DNA of 64,000 nt from Rhodoblastus sp963727035 (GTDB lineage Bacteria; Pseudomonadota; Alphaproteobacteria; Rhizobiales; Beijerinckiaceae), in contig CAVSEY010000029.1 of the NCBI GenBank assembly GCA_963727035.1, forward strand, positions 1 through 64,000. The letters run 5' to 3'. Below the pieces are notes generated by a model. It saw only the letters and a program-made list of their open reading frames with translations. It ran no database searches and was not told the origin of the DNA. Position numbers and translations under genes: made by a program. Position 1 is the stretch's first letter. Each line of letters begins with the position of its first letter. Of this stretch, positions 20,914 to 29,423 are shown piece after piece.

Positions 20914-23804
20914 CAGCGGGCGGCGCCGGTGAGCAGCGAGGCGTCGGGAGTGGAATTGTTGTTCGCCAGGCCGAATTGCAGCACGGTCGCCGAGCTGAAA
21001 TTGCTGGTGACGTCATAAAGCACCCAGCCGCCGCGCCCCCAAAGGCCGCACGCGAGCGTGTCGGATTTTGCGTCGTATGACATTTGACCGACGAGCGTAT
21101 TGGGTAGGCCGCTCCCGAACAGCCGCCAGTTGCTCAGGGTCCCGGAGCTGTCGCAGTCGGCGACCGCGATCGGGCTTTGCGCATTGGCGACGCTGTCGAC
21201 GCCGCCGACCAGCAATGCGTCGACGCCATTGTTCGCGATGAACTCCACCGACATCGGCCGGATGATGTTCAGCGCGGTCAGGTTCGACGTCAGCGACTGC
21301 ATCGTCGAGCCTGCATCCGTGGTTCCATACAGGTTCTGGCTGTCGGCCACATAGAAGCGCTGTTCCGTGCGCAGGTCGAACGTCAGGCTTGTCGGCATGA
21401 GCCCGGTATAGGAGGTGACCGGATTCAGTGTGCCGGCCGCGGGCGTGCTCGCCGTACTGAGCCAGAGCGGGGTGGTCTGGTCGCCGCTGGCCAGCAGGGC
21501 GCCGGTATTGTCCTGTGTGCCGTAGGCGAGATTTTGGACAGGATCGAAGGTCGATGTCCCAATGCTCCCGACATCGGTCAAATTCAGGGTGATGTACGAC
21601 TGGCTGGTGTTGAGGTTCTGCAGTGTGTCCTGCGTCACATAGACATTGCCGGCGCCGACCGCGATCAGGCTTGGGTCGATCTTGTTGAGGACGAAGGGGG
21701 TGGTAAAATTAACGTTGGGGTTGTAGTTGAGGTCCCCGGAGAGAGTGACCTGCAGCGTCGCGGTCGGGCCATAGGGATTGCCGTTCGAATCGACGATCGT
21801 GCGCGTCAAGCCGCCGAGATATTGTGAGCTGCTGTAGATGGCGCTGAGATTGCCGGCGGTGACGTCGTTGACTGCCGCGACGGCGCCGTCGCCACCTTGG
21901 ATCTGCGTGAATTTCTGACCGCCGACGCTGGTTCCGAACGTCACGCCGGTGTCCTGGCTGGCGATGGCGAGCCGGTCGCTGTTGCCGTCGAAGCTGACGG
22001 CGTAAGATTGCGCCAGCGAGAGATTGGCGCCGTTCAGGCCGGTCCAGTCGCCGCTCGTGCTGGTCGGGTTGCTCAGCGCGTAAATGCCGCCGTCCGTGCC
22101 AAGAATAAGGCGCCCCGAGGCGTCGAAGGCGATGGCCCGGGAATCGGCGTGAACGGTCGAGCCATTGCCCGTGTTGCCGGGGCCGGTCATCGAAACGGCG
22201 CCGCTCGTCGTGACACGATAGGCGGTGACGGTCCAGGGTTGGCTGGTCGAATATGTCGCGACCCGGTCGCCGGTGACGTAGACGACGCCGGGCGCAGTCG
22301 GGTCGAGCGCGATGGCAAAGTTGACCACGCCCTGTCCGCCCGGATTCACGTTCGGTACGGCGAGCGACGTCCAGTTGGTTCCCGAATCGGTCGACAGGAA
22401 GAGGCCGGTCAGCGCGCCGGTGACGACATCGACGACGCCGACCGCGATTTCCGAGCCGTTGGCCGCCGCGCGGATGATGGTCTGGTCGCCGCCGATGACG
22501 CCGCCGCTCTGCGCCGCCCCGAACACCGGGGTCCATGTGGCGCCGGTGTCGTTGCTGACATAAAGCTCCGTGGCGGAGGTGTTCGTCGAGGAGGTGACCG
22601 CGGCGTAAAGCCTGGTGCTGCTGGCAGGGTCCCCGATCAGACAGGTCGTCGGGTCGGTCGGAATGCCGGAGGCCGACGAAATCTGGCTGAAGGTCTGCCC
22701 GCCGTCGGTGCTGCGGAACAAGCCTCCCGAATTCTGCTCCGCCGTGACTCCGGAATTGAAGGACCACGGCTCGAACGCCGCCGCGAGCATGATACTGCCG
22801 CGCGCCGCAACGCCGACGATGCTGTGGCCCGCCAGCGTGGCGCCGCCCAGCGCCGTCCAGGCGCTGCCGCCGTTGGTGCTGTATAGAATGCCGGTCCGCT
22901 GCCCGCCGTCGCCGAGAAAGAAGTCCTGGTTTGTGCCATAGGAGCCGAGCGTGCCGTTCGAGGTCAGGCCGACGCCGGCGATCAAGGTCTGATCCGTGCT
23001 GTCGGTCGGGTCAAGGCTCAGGCTGGCGATCGACAGCGAAGCCTGATGATCCGTCAGCGGCGTCCAGGTTGCGCCGCCGTCATGCGTCACCCAGACCCCG
23101 CCGTTCGGGGCGCCGATCCACATGGTGTTGGCGTCCCCCGGATCGGTGACGATGGCCTGGACCGCGCCGGTCACGGTGCCCGTCGTGCCGCCCGGGCCGT
23201 CGCCGCTTCGAATCGTCGTCGAGGCTCCGGTGCTGGGGGACGGCCCAAGCGAGACGAAGGCGCCGGTGACAGGCGATGAAGGCGCGACCGGCGCCGAGGA
23301 AAGCGTCTGGCTTTGCGGGGCGGTCTGCGTGGGCGCCGGGGTCACGACGGCGCCCGCGCCGCGGGCCTGCATCGACGCCGGCGTCGCGCCGGGCGCCTGG
23401 GGCGCGGTTGGGCTGGCGCGGGTCGGCGAAATCAACCGGCCCGCGGTGTTTACAGCGACCGAGGAGCCATTGGCCGTCGCGCCCGTCGCGGTTGCAGACC
23501 CGTTTCTTTCGCCGTCTAGCCTTGAGGCGCCGGCCATGAGCGCGACCGCATCGTAGACCGTGAGCGAAGCCGGCCCGATTGAGGCGTCGAGACCGATAGC
23601 GGAGGCGAGGTCCGCATTCGACCCCGCTATGACGTTCGCGCCGGCGCTCGTCGCGTCTTCCGCAGCGCCGACGATCTCGCCGGCTGTTCCGGCAAGACCA
23701 GCATCCTGTTCCGACCCTCCCGACGATTGCAGAAGATCGCCCAGGCTGAGGGAAAAATCAGAGGCGAGGACGTCATTCTTGCCAGTCCGGTCCAGCGACG
23801 ACAT
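20913..23804 (-). CDS. Large secreted BNR/Asp-box beta-propeller protein, N-terminal part
   Basis: A 963-residue open frame from an ATG at 23804 (GGAGG six bases upstream). The first 260 residues are Ala/Ser/Thr/Pro-rich and of low complexity. From about 260 to 880 the protein repeats a propeller-blade pattern with Asp-box signatures such as THDGGATWTPLT, STNGGSAWTALG, STDGGQTFSQ and STDSGTNWTSL. There is no classical signal peptide, so a type I or non-classical route is possible. It ends LQFGLANNNSTPDASLLTG then AAR and stops exactly where the next frame starts with an autotransporter-type repeat. I therefore read it as the N-terminal part of one gene that continues to 19623. Confidence 0.72.
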   Translation of the reverse strand: MSSLDRTGKNDVLASDFSLSLGDLLQSSGGSEQDAGLAGTAGEIVGAAEDATSAGANVIAGSNADLASAIGLDASIGPASLTVYDAVALMAGASRLDGERNGSATATGATANGSSVAVNTAGRLISPTRASPTAPQAPGATPASMQARGAGAVVTPAPTQTAPQSQTLSSAPVAPSSPVTGAFVSLGPSPSTGASTTIRSGDGPGGTTGTVTGAVQAIVTDPGDANTMWIGAPNGGVWVTHDGGATWTPLTDHQASLSIASLSLDPTDSTDQTLIAGVGLTSNGTLGSYGTNQDFFLGDGGQRTGILYSTNGGSAWTALGGATLAGHSIVGVAARGSIMLAAAFEPWSFNSGVTAEQNSGGLFRSTDGGQTFSQISSASGIPTDPTTCLIGDPASSTRLYAAVTSSTNTSATELYVSNDTGATWTPVFGAAQSGGVIGGDQTIIRAAANGSEIAVGVVDVVTGALTGLFLSTDSGTNWTSLAVPNVNPGGQGVVNFAIALDPTAPGVVYVTGDRVATYSTSQPWTVTAYRVTTSGAVSMTGPGNTGNGSTVHADSRAIAFDASGRLILGTDGGIYALSNPTSTSGDWTGLNGANLSLAQSYAVSFDGNSDRLAIASQDTGVTFGTSVGGQKFTQIQGGDGAVAAVNDVTAGNLSAIYSSSQYLGGLTRTIVDSNGNPYGPTATLQVTLSGDLNYNPNVNFTTPFVLNKIDPSLIAVGAGNVYVTQDTLQNLNTSQSYITLNLTDVGSIGTSTFDPVQNLAYGTQDNTGALLASGDQTTPLWLSTASTPAAGTLNPVTSYTGLMPTSLTFDLRTEQRFYVADSQNLYGTTDAGSTMQSLTSNLTALNIIRPMSVEFIANNGVDALLVGGVDSVANAQSPIAVADCDSSGTLSNWRLFGSGLPNTLVGQMSYDAKSDTLACGLWGRGGWVLYDVTSNFSSATVLQFGLANNNSTPDASLLTGAAR

Positions 23805-24024
23805 TTGGGCCTCCGAAGTTCGAGTCGGTGAGAAATTCCAGATTGACGCGTAGGTCAGGTAAGAGGACGAAATGAACTCGCCGCAACTTTCGCTGCGAAT
23901 AATGGTGGAGCGATTTACCAAAAGTTAACATAAATTTGGGTCCTGCCAACCACATTCTGGCCGGACAAAAAACATATTCCGGCCGCTGGCGTTCGCGGGA
24001 AGTCGGACCCCGGCGCAAAAAAGG

Positions 24025-24052
24025 TTGACGCGGCGCCCTCGGCTGTTATGCC
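24025..24052 (+). promoter_or_regulatory. Sigma-70-type promoter of rnpB
   Basis: TTGACG at 24025-24030 and TATGCC at 24047-24052 are separated by 16 bp. The 5' strand of the RNase P P1 helix begins at 24058, where transcription would be expected to start. Confidence 0.6.
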
Positions 24053-24054
24053 AG

Positions 24055-24442
24055 AGTCGCCAGTCGGCCGGATGGCCGCCGTCTTTCGGGACGGAGGAAA
24101 GTCCGGGCTCCACGGAGAAGCGGCGCCGGATAACGTCCGGCGGGGGCGACCCCAGGGAAAGCGCCACAGAAAGCAAACCGCCTTTGGGTCTCCAAGGGTA
24201 AGGGTGAAAGGGTGCGGCAAGAGCGCACCGCGCCGGCGGCGACGTCGGCGGCACGGCAAGCCCCGCCGGGAGCAAAACCGAATAGGGACGACAGGCGACG
24301 GCTCTCGGGCCGGAACCACCCTTCTCCGGGGCGTCGTCCGGGTTGGTTGCACGAGACGGCAGGCGACTGCCGTCCCAGAGGAATGGCCATCGCGCGCCGC
24401 AAGGCGCCATACAGAACCCGGCTTACAGGCCGACTGGCGCTT
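24055..24442 (+). ncRNA. rnpB: RNase P RNA (bacterial type A)
   Basis: The catalytic RNA that matures tRNA 5' ends. Conserved landmarks are GGAGGAAAGTCCGGGCTCC (about 24100), the CACAGAAAGCAAACCGCC block (24163-24183) and the 3' CGGCTTACAG region. The P1 helix pairs 24058-24069 (CGCCAGTCGGCC) with 24428-24439 (GGCCGACTGGCG), a perfect 12-bp match that sets both ends to within a few bases. It lies immediately upstream of the dcw cluster. Open frames crossing it on both strands are artefacts. Confidence 0.96.
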
Positions 24443-24469
24443 AATCATCATGTAAATGGGTTCTTAACG

Positions 24470-24484
24470 CTAACGGTGTTTTAA
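24470..24484 (+). promoter_or_regulatory. CtrA-like site upstream of rsmH
   Basis: CTAA (24470-24473), seven bases, then TTAA (24481-24484) is one mismatch from the CtrA full-site pattern TTAA-N7-TTAA. It falls in the AT-rich gap between rnpB and the dcw operon, with another TTAAC at 24464. CtrA controls division genes in alphaproteobacteria. Single-site matches are common by chance, so the call is tentative. Confidence 0.35.
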
Positions 24485-24659
24485 TCGGGCCAAATGCATT
24501 GTCTCGAAGCCCGCCGCCATGCCGCATCTCCGCCGAATGCAAAACGCCGTCAGCCCGGCGCCGCCGCGCCCTTTTGCGGCGGGCGCCTCACGCTCTTTTG
24601 CGGCGCGGGCGCCGCGTCTGGCGCGCGGGCGAGTCGCCGGTTTCGTCGTGAGGCTGCGC

Positions 24660-25691
24660 ATGAGTGAGGCGCCAACATCCCATGTCCCGGTGCTGGCGGC
24701 GGAAGCCATCGACGCCTTGGCGGTCGCGCCCGGCGGCCTCTATCTCGACGGAACTTTTGGCGCCGGCGGCTATACGCGGCTGATTCTCGCGGCGGGCGGC
24801 CGCGTCCTTGCGCTCGACCGCGACCCCAGCGCGATCCATAACGGCGCCGCCCTGGTCGAGGCGAGCGGCGGCCGGCTGATTCTGGCGCAAAGCCGTTTCT
24901 CGCTGATGGAGAATGCGGCGCGCGAAAAGGGGCTCGGGCCTTTCGACGGAATTGTCCTCGATATCGGCGTGTCGTCGATGCAGCTCGACCAGCCGGAGCG
25001 CGGCTTTTCGTTCCGGCTCATCGGGCCGCTCGACATGCGCATGGAAAAGACGGGCGTGAGCGCCGCCGATCTCGTCAACGAGATGGAGGAGGGGGCGCTC
25101 GCCGACCTGATCTACCATTTCGGCGAGGAGCGCGCCTCGCGCCGGATCGCGCGCGCCATCGTGATGGAGCGCGCGAAAGCGCCGATCCTGACCACAGCCG
25201 CGCTGGCGCAGATCATTGCGCGGGCCAACCCCGGCCGGCCGATCGACATCCATCCGGCGACGCGGACTTTCCAGGCCTTGCGCATCGCGGTCAACGAGGA
25301 GCTGGACGAACTGACGCGCGCGCTGGAAGCCGCCGAGCGCCTGCTGCGTCCGGGCGGGCGGCTCGCGGTCGTCACATTCCATTCGCTCGAAGACCGAATC
25401 GTCAAGCAGTTTTTCGCCGCGCGCACCGGGCGTGGCCGCGCGCCTTCGCGCCTTCTGCCGGGCGAAATTCCGCCGCCGCCGCCGACCTTCGGGCTGCTCG
25501 CGCCCCAGCCGGTCGCGCCGGGCGCGCAGGAATGCGCGCGCAACCCGCGCGCCCGCTCGGCCAAGTTGCGCTGGGCGGTTCGCAATGACACGGCCGGCGC
25601 CCCTCCCCCGATAGACCGTCAGAAAACGGACGCCCTCTGGCGGGAGAAGGCGGCTCGCGCGAAGCGCGCGAAGGATGAGGGGGAGCGCTGA
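24660..25691 (+). CDS. rsmH: 16S rRNA (cytosine-1402 N4)-methyltransferase RsmH
   Basis: A 343-residue SAM-dependent methyltransferase (old name MraW), first gene of the dcw run. Landmarks are HVPVLAAEAIDALA, the SAM loop DGTFGAGGYTR, LDIGVSSMQLDQPERGFSF, DMRM, and TFQALRIAVNEELDEL near the C-terminal third. GTGAGG precedes the start. The mraZ gene usually found upstream is absent. The last 15 or so residues (LWREKAARAKRAKDEGER) are encoded by an arm of an interspersed repeat (25652-25692), so the tail differs from relatives. The ftsL ATG follows 1 base after the stop. Confidence 0.95.
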   Translation: MSEAPTSHVPVLAAEAIDALAVAPGGLYLDGTFGAGGYTRLILAAGGRVLALDRDPSAIHNGAALVEASGGRLILAQSRFSLMENAAREKGLGPFDGIVLDIGVSSMQLDQPERGFSFRLIGPLDMRMEKTGVSAADLVNEMEEGALADLIYHFGEERASRRIARAIVMERAKAPILTTAALAQIIARANPGRPIDIHPATRTFQALRIAVNEELDELTRALEAAERLLRPGGRLAVVTFHSLEDRIVKQFFAARTGRGRAPSRLLPGEIPPPPPTFGLLAPQPVAPGAQECARNPRARSAKLRWAVRNDTAGAPPPIDRQKTDALWREKAARAKRAKDEGER

Positions 25692-25692
25692 C
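25652..25692 (+). repeat. Repeat arm embedded in the 3' end of rsmH
   Basis: GGGAGAAGGCGG ... GAAGGATGAGGGGG matches one arm of the ettA-downstream element (6667-6700, GGGAGAAG ... GGATGAGGGG). Here the repeat is in frame and supplies the C-terminal codons of rsmH up to its stop. Confidence 0.6.
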
Positions 25693-26064
25693 ATGCTGCG
25701 CGTGATGAACGTCATCGCGATCGTCGTCCTGATCGGCTCGGCGGTCTATGCTTATTCGATCAAATATTCGACGCTCTACCAGGTCGAGAAACTGACCAGG
25801 CTGAAGCACGAATTGCAGGCCGAGACCGACGGCCTCGCCATGGCGCGGGCGGCATGGGCCCATGTCGCCGCGCCGGTGCGGGTCGAAGCCCTCGCCGATC
25901 AATATCTCGGCGGGCAGGTGATGCAATTGTCGCAGATCGCCAGCCTGTCCAGCCTGCCGGACAAGGGTCCGGCGACCGACGCCATCGGCAATGCGCTGAA
26001 AGACCTCGGCCTTGGCGCGACGGCGAAGCCGGCCGCGCCGGCGTCGTCGCGGACGGGGAGATAG
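25693..26064 (+). CDS. ftsL: Cell division protein FtsL
   Basis: A 123-residue bitopic protein: a short cytoplasmic N-terminus, one membrane helix (VIAIVVLIGSAVYAYSIKY, about 7-25) and a periplasmic coiled coil (TLYQVEKLTRLKHELQAETDGL). Sequence identity in this family is low; the call rests on topology and on its position between rsmH and ftsI. FtsL forms the FtsQLB complex that activates FtsWI. It is separated by 1 base from rsmH and 3 bases from ftsI. The C-terminal 25 residues are Ala/Pro-rich. Confidence 0.88.
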   Translation: MLRVMNVIAIVVLIGSAVYAYSIKYSTLYQVEKLTRLKHELQAETDGLAMARAAWAHVAAPVRVEALADQYLGGQVMQLSQIASLSSLPDKGPATDAIGNALKDLGLGATAKPAAPASSRTGR

Positions 26065-26067
26065 ACC

Positions 26068-27981
26068 ATGGCGGGGGCGACCGCGCGTATCGAACCTGAA
26101 TTCGAGCCGGCTCATGGCGCGCCGGCGCATCTGACGCCGTTCGATGCGCCGCCGGCTTGCGCGCCCGTGGAACCGCCCGCGCAGGCGCCGGCCCTCGCGC
26201 CCGAGCCGTCGCCCGAACCTGCGCCGCAGGCCGCGCCGCGCCGCCGCTTCAACCTGAAAAAAGCGTTGCTTGCGATCTTCGGCACGCATTTTTCCAAGAG
26301 CGGCTTCCGCATCCGGCTGGCGGCGGCGGCCTTCGGCGCGCTCTTTCTGCTGTTCATTGGCCGCCTCGCCTATCTTGGGACCAAGCCCGATCCCGAATCC
26401 CTGCGCCGCGAGGCGTCGCAGGCGGTTTCCGCCGCGCGGCCGGAAATCGTCGATCGCAATGGCCAGCTGCTGGCGATGGACATCAAGGTGATGTCGGTTT
26501 TCGCCGATCCGCGCGAGATCATCGACAAGGACGAGGCGACCGAAGAAATCACCGCCATCCTGCCGGACCTCAACGCCCATGACCTGCGCGCCCGCCTCGG
26601 CGCGCGAAAAGGCTTCGTCTGGATCAAGCGCGACATTTCGCCCGCCCAGCAGCAGGCGATCTTCCGCCTCGGCCTGCCGGGCGTCGGCTTCCTGCCGGAG
26701 AACAAGCGCGTCTATCCCAACGGCCCGCTCGCCGCCCATGTCCTGGGCTTCACCAATCCCGACAACCAGGGCATAGCGGGCATCGAGAAATATCTCGACG
26801 GTCAGGGCCTGTCCGACCTGCACGACGCCGGCTTCAAGCTCACCCAGGAAAATCTCGCGCCCGTCGCCTTGTCGCTCGACATGCGCGCCACCCACGCCGT
26901 GCGCGACGAACTCGTCCAGGCGATGAAGCGCTTTTCGGCCAAGGCCGCCGCCGCCGCGATCATGGACGTGAACACCGGCGAAGTTCTCGCCGAAGCCTCG
27001 CTGCCCGATTACGATCCGGCCAATCCGGTCGACGCGCTCAAGCCCAATGCGATCAACCAGCTCACTGTCGGCGTCCATGAAATGGGCTCGACGTTCAAGG
27101 CGCTGACGCTTTCCATGGCGTTGGAATCGGGCAAGGCGACGCTCAACACAAGGGTCGACGTCAGCAGTCCGCTGCACGCCGGCCACAGTCTCATCCACGA
27201 TTTCGAGCCGCAGCACCGTCCGCTGTCGCTGCCGGAAATCTTCACCTATTCGTCCAATATCGGCTCGGCGAAACTGGCTCTGGCGGTCGGGGTCGAGAAT
27301 CACCAGGCCTTTCTGCGCAAGATGGGCCAGCTCACCCGGATGCGCACCGAACTGCCGGAGAATTCCGCGCCGATCGTCCCGCGCCATTGGGGCGAGGTCT
27401 CGACCATGACCATCGCTTTCGGCCACGGTCTGGCGGTCGCGCCGCTCCAGGCGATGATGGCGGTCGCCGCTTTGGTCAATGGCGGCTATCTGATCACGCC
27501 GACCTTCCTCAAGCGGCCCGACGGGTTCGACAAGACGAGCCAACAGCAGGTCGTCAAGCCGACGACCAGCGAGTCGCTGCGTTATATCCTGCGGCTCAAC
27601 GCCATCGTCGGCACCGCGAAAAAGGCCAATATTCCCGGCTATTTCGTCGGCGGCAAGACCGGCACGGCGGAAAAGGTGGTCGCCGGCCATTACGCCAAGC
27701 ACAAGGTGTTCACGACTTTCATGGCGCTCGTGCCGGCCGACAAGCCGCGCTACCTGTTCATGACGGTGATGGACGAGCCGCAGGGCCTCAAGGAGGACGG
27801 TTTCTGGGACACCGCCGCCTATAATTCCGGCTATGTCACCGGCAGGCTGGTCGAGCGCGTCACGCCTTTGCTCGGCCTTGCGCCGCGCCTCAACCTGCCG
27901 ACCGAACCCTTCCCCCTGCTGGCGCGCATGGGCTATGGCTTCGCCAACGCCCCGCCGATCACGGGGCCGGGAGACCATTGA
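26068..27981 (+). CDS. ftsI: Septal peptidoglycan transpeptidase FtsI (PBP3)
   Basis: A 637-residue class B penicillin-binding protein. An Ala/Pro-rich cytoplasmic tail (1-60) precedes the membrane helix (AAAFGALFLLFIGRLAYL). The pedestal domain starts near RPEIVDRNGQLLAMD. The transpeptidase domain has all three active-site motifs: Ser341-x-x-Lys344 (GSTFKAL), Ser395-Ser-Asn397 and Lys530-Thr-Gly532 (GGKTGTAEK). It cross-links septal murein with FtsW. The stop overlaps the murE start by 1 base (TGATG). The long proline-rich N-terminal tail is typical of alphaproteobacterial FtsI. Confidence 0.96.
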   Translation: MAGATARIEPEFEPAHGAPAHLTPFDAPPACAPVEPPAQAPALAPEPSPEPAPQAAPRRRFNLKKALLAIFGTHFSKSGFRIRLAAAAFGALFLLFIGRLAYLGTKPDPESLRREASQAVSAARPEIVDRNGQLLAMDIKVMSVFADPREIIDKDEATEEITAILPDLNAHDLRARLGARKGFVWIKRDISPAQQQAIFRLGLPGVGFLPENKRVYPNGPLAAHVLGFTNPDNQGIAGIEKYLDGQGLSDLHDAGFKLTQENLAPVALSLDMRATHAVRDELVQAMKRFSAKAAAAAIMDVNTGEVLAEASLPDYDPANPVDALKPNAINQLTVGVHEMGSTFKALTLSMALESGKATLNTRVDVSSPLHAGHSLIHDFEPQHRPLSLPEIFTYSSNIGSAKLALAVGVENHQAFLRKMGQLTRMRTELPENSAPIVPRHWGEVSTMTIAFGHGLAVAPLQAMMAVAALVNGGYLITPTFLKRPDGFDKTSQQQVVKPTTSESLRYILRLNAIVGTAKKANIPGYFVGGKTGTAEKVVAGHYAKHKVFTTFMALVPADKPRYLFMTVMDEPQGLKEDGFWDTAAYNSGYVTGRLVERVTPLLGLAPRLNLPTEPFPLLARMGYGFANAPPITGPGDH

Positions 27982-29423
27982 TGCGCCTTGCCGAACTACT
28001 GCCCGACGCACCGGAAAATTGGCGCGGCCTCGACGTGACCGGCGTGACGGCGGACAGCCGCGCCGTCACGCCCGGCGCGCTGTTTTTCGCTTTGGCCGGC
28101 GCCAAAGCCGACGGCATGCAGTTCGCCGCCCAGGCTCTGGCCGCCGGGGCCGCGGCGGTGGTCGGCGAAAAGGCTGCGCCGCCGGCGCTGGCCGGCGCGC
28201 CCTATATTCAGGTCGCCGATGCGCGGAAGCGCCTGTCGCTGGCGGCGGCGGCGCTCTTTCCCCGCCAGCCGGAAAAAATCGTCGCGGTCACCGGCACATC
28301 GGGCAAGACGTCGGTCGCCGATTTCACCCGCCAGATTTTCGCCTTCTGCGGCTTTGCGGCGGCCTCGCTCGGCACGATCGGCGTCGTCAAGCCCGCCGGC
28401 GCGGTTTACGGCGCGCTGACCACGCCCGACCCCGTGACCCTGCACAAGACCCTCGACGCCTTGGCGGGCGAGGGCGTGACCCATCTGGCGATGGAAGCCT
28501 CCTCGCATGGCCTCGACCAGCGCCGGCTCGACGGCGTGCGCCTCACCGCCGCCGGCTTCACCAATCTCTCGCGCGATCATCTCGATTATCACGCCAATCT
28601 CGACGACTATCTCGCCGCCAAGCTGCGGCTGTTCACGGATTTGCTGAAACCGGGCCAGACGGCGGTGGTCGCCGCCGACGGCGACCATGCCGGGCAGGTG
28701 ATCGAAGCTTGCCGCGCCCATGGATTGAACCTGTTCACCGTCGGCGCCAAAGGCGAGAACCTGCGCCTGAAAGAGGCGCGCGCGGAAAATTTTGCGCTGC
28801 GGCTCGACCTGGTGTTCGAAGGCCGCGACATCGCCGTAAAACTGCCGCTCGCCGGCCTGTTCCAGGCGGAAAACGCGCTTGTTGCGGCGGGTCTTGCGCT
28901 CGCCGCCGGGGCGCCGCCGGAAAAAGTCTTCGCCGCGCTGGAAATCCTGCGTGGCGCGCCGGGGCGTCTGGAGCGCGTCGGCGACCGCGACGGCGCGCCG
29001 GTTTTCGTCGATTACGCCCACAAGCCCGACGCGCTGGAAAAGGCGCTGTCCGCGCTGCGGCCTTTCGCCAGAAGGCGCCTCGTCGTCGTCTTCGGCTGTG
29101 GCGGCGACCGCGACGCCGGCAAGCGTCCGATCATGGGCGAGATCGCCGCGCGCTGCGCCGACGCCGTCATCGTCACCGACGACAATCCGCGCAGCGAGGA
29201 CGCAGGCTCGATCCGGGCGCAAATTCTCGCCGCCGCGCCGGGCGCCCGCGAGATCGGCGACCGCGCGCGGGCCATTCGCGCCGGCGTCGCCCTGCTCGGC
29301 GAGGGCGACCTGCTGCTCATCGCCGGCAAGGGCCATGAAACCGGGCAGATCGTCGGCAAGAACGTGCTGCCCTTTTCCGACCAGGACGAGGCGCGCGCCG
29401 CGCTGAGGGAGGTGTCCGCATGA
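27981..29423 (+). CDS. murE: UDP-MurNAc-tripeptide synthetase MurE (meso-diaminopimelate adding)
   Basis: A 480-residue Mur ligase. The ATP loop is VTGTSGKTSVADF (about 102-114). The DNPR motif near residues 401-404 (TDDNPRSED) is the signature of enzymes that add meso-diaminopimelate rather than lysine, so the organism has DAP-type murein. The C-terminal domain includes VFVDYAHKPDALEKAL and IAGKGHETGQ. I use the ATG at 27981, overlapping the ftsI stop by 1 base, instead of a TTG 3 bases earlier. Its stop overlaps the murF start by 4 bases. Confidence 0.96.
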   Translation: MRLAELLPDAPENWRGLDVTGVTADSRAVTPGALFFALAGAKADGMQFAAQALAAGAAAVVGEKAAPPALAGAPYIQVADARKRLSLAAAALFPRQPEKIVAVTGTSGKTSVADFTRQIFAFCGFAAASLGTIGVVKPAGAVYGALTTPDPVTLHKTLDALAGEGVTHLAMEASSHGLDQRRLDGVRLTAAGFTNLSRDHLDYHANLDDYLAAKLRLFTDLLKPGQTAVVAADGDHAGQVIEACRAHGLNLFTVGAKGENLRLKEARAENFALRLDLVFEGRDIAVKLPLAGLFQAENALVAAGLALAAGAPPEKVFAALEILRGAPGRLERVGDRDGAPVFVDYAHKPDALEKALSALRPFARRRLVVVFGCGGDRDAGKRPIMGEIAARCADAVIVTDDNPRSEDAGSIRAQILAAAPGAREIGDRARAIRAGVALLGEGDLLLIAGKGHETGQIVGKNVLPFSDQDEARAALREVSA

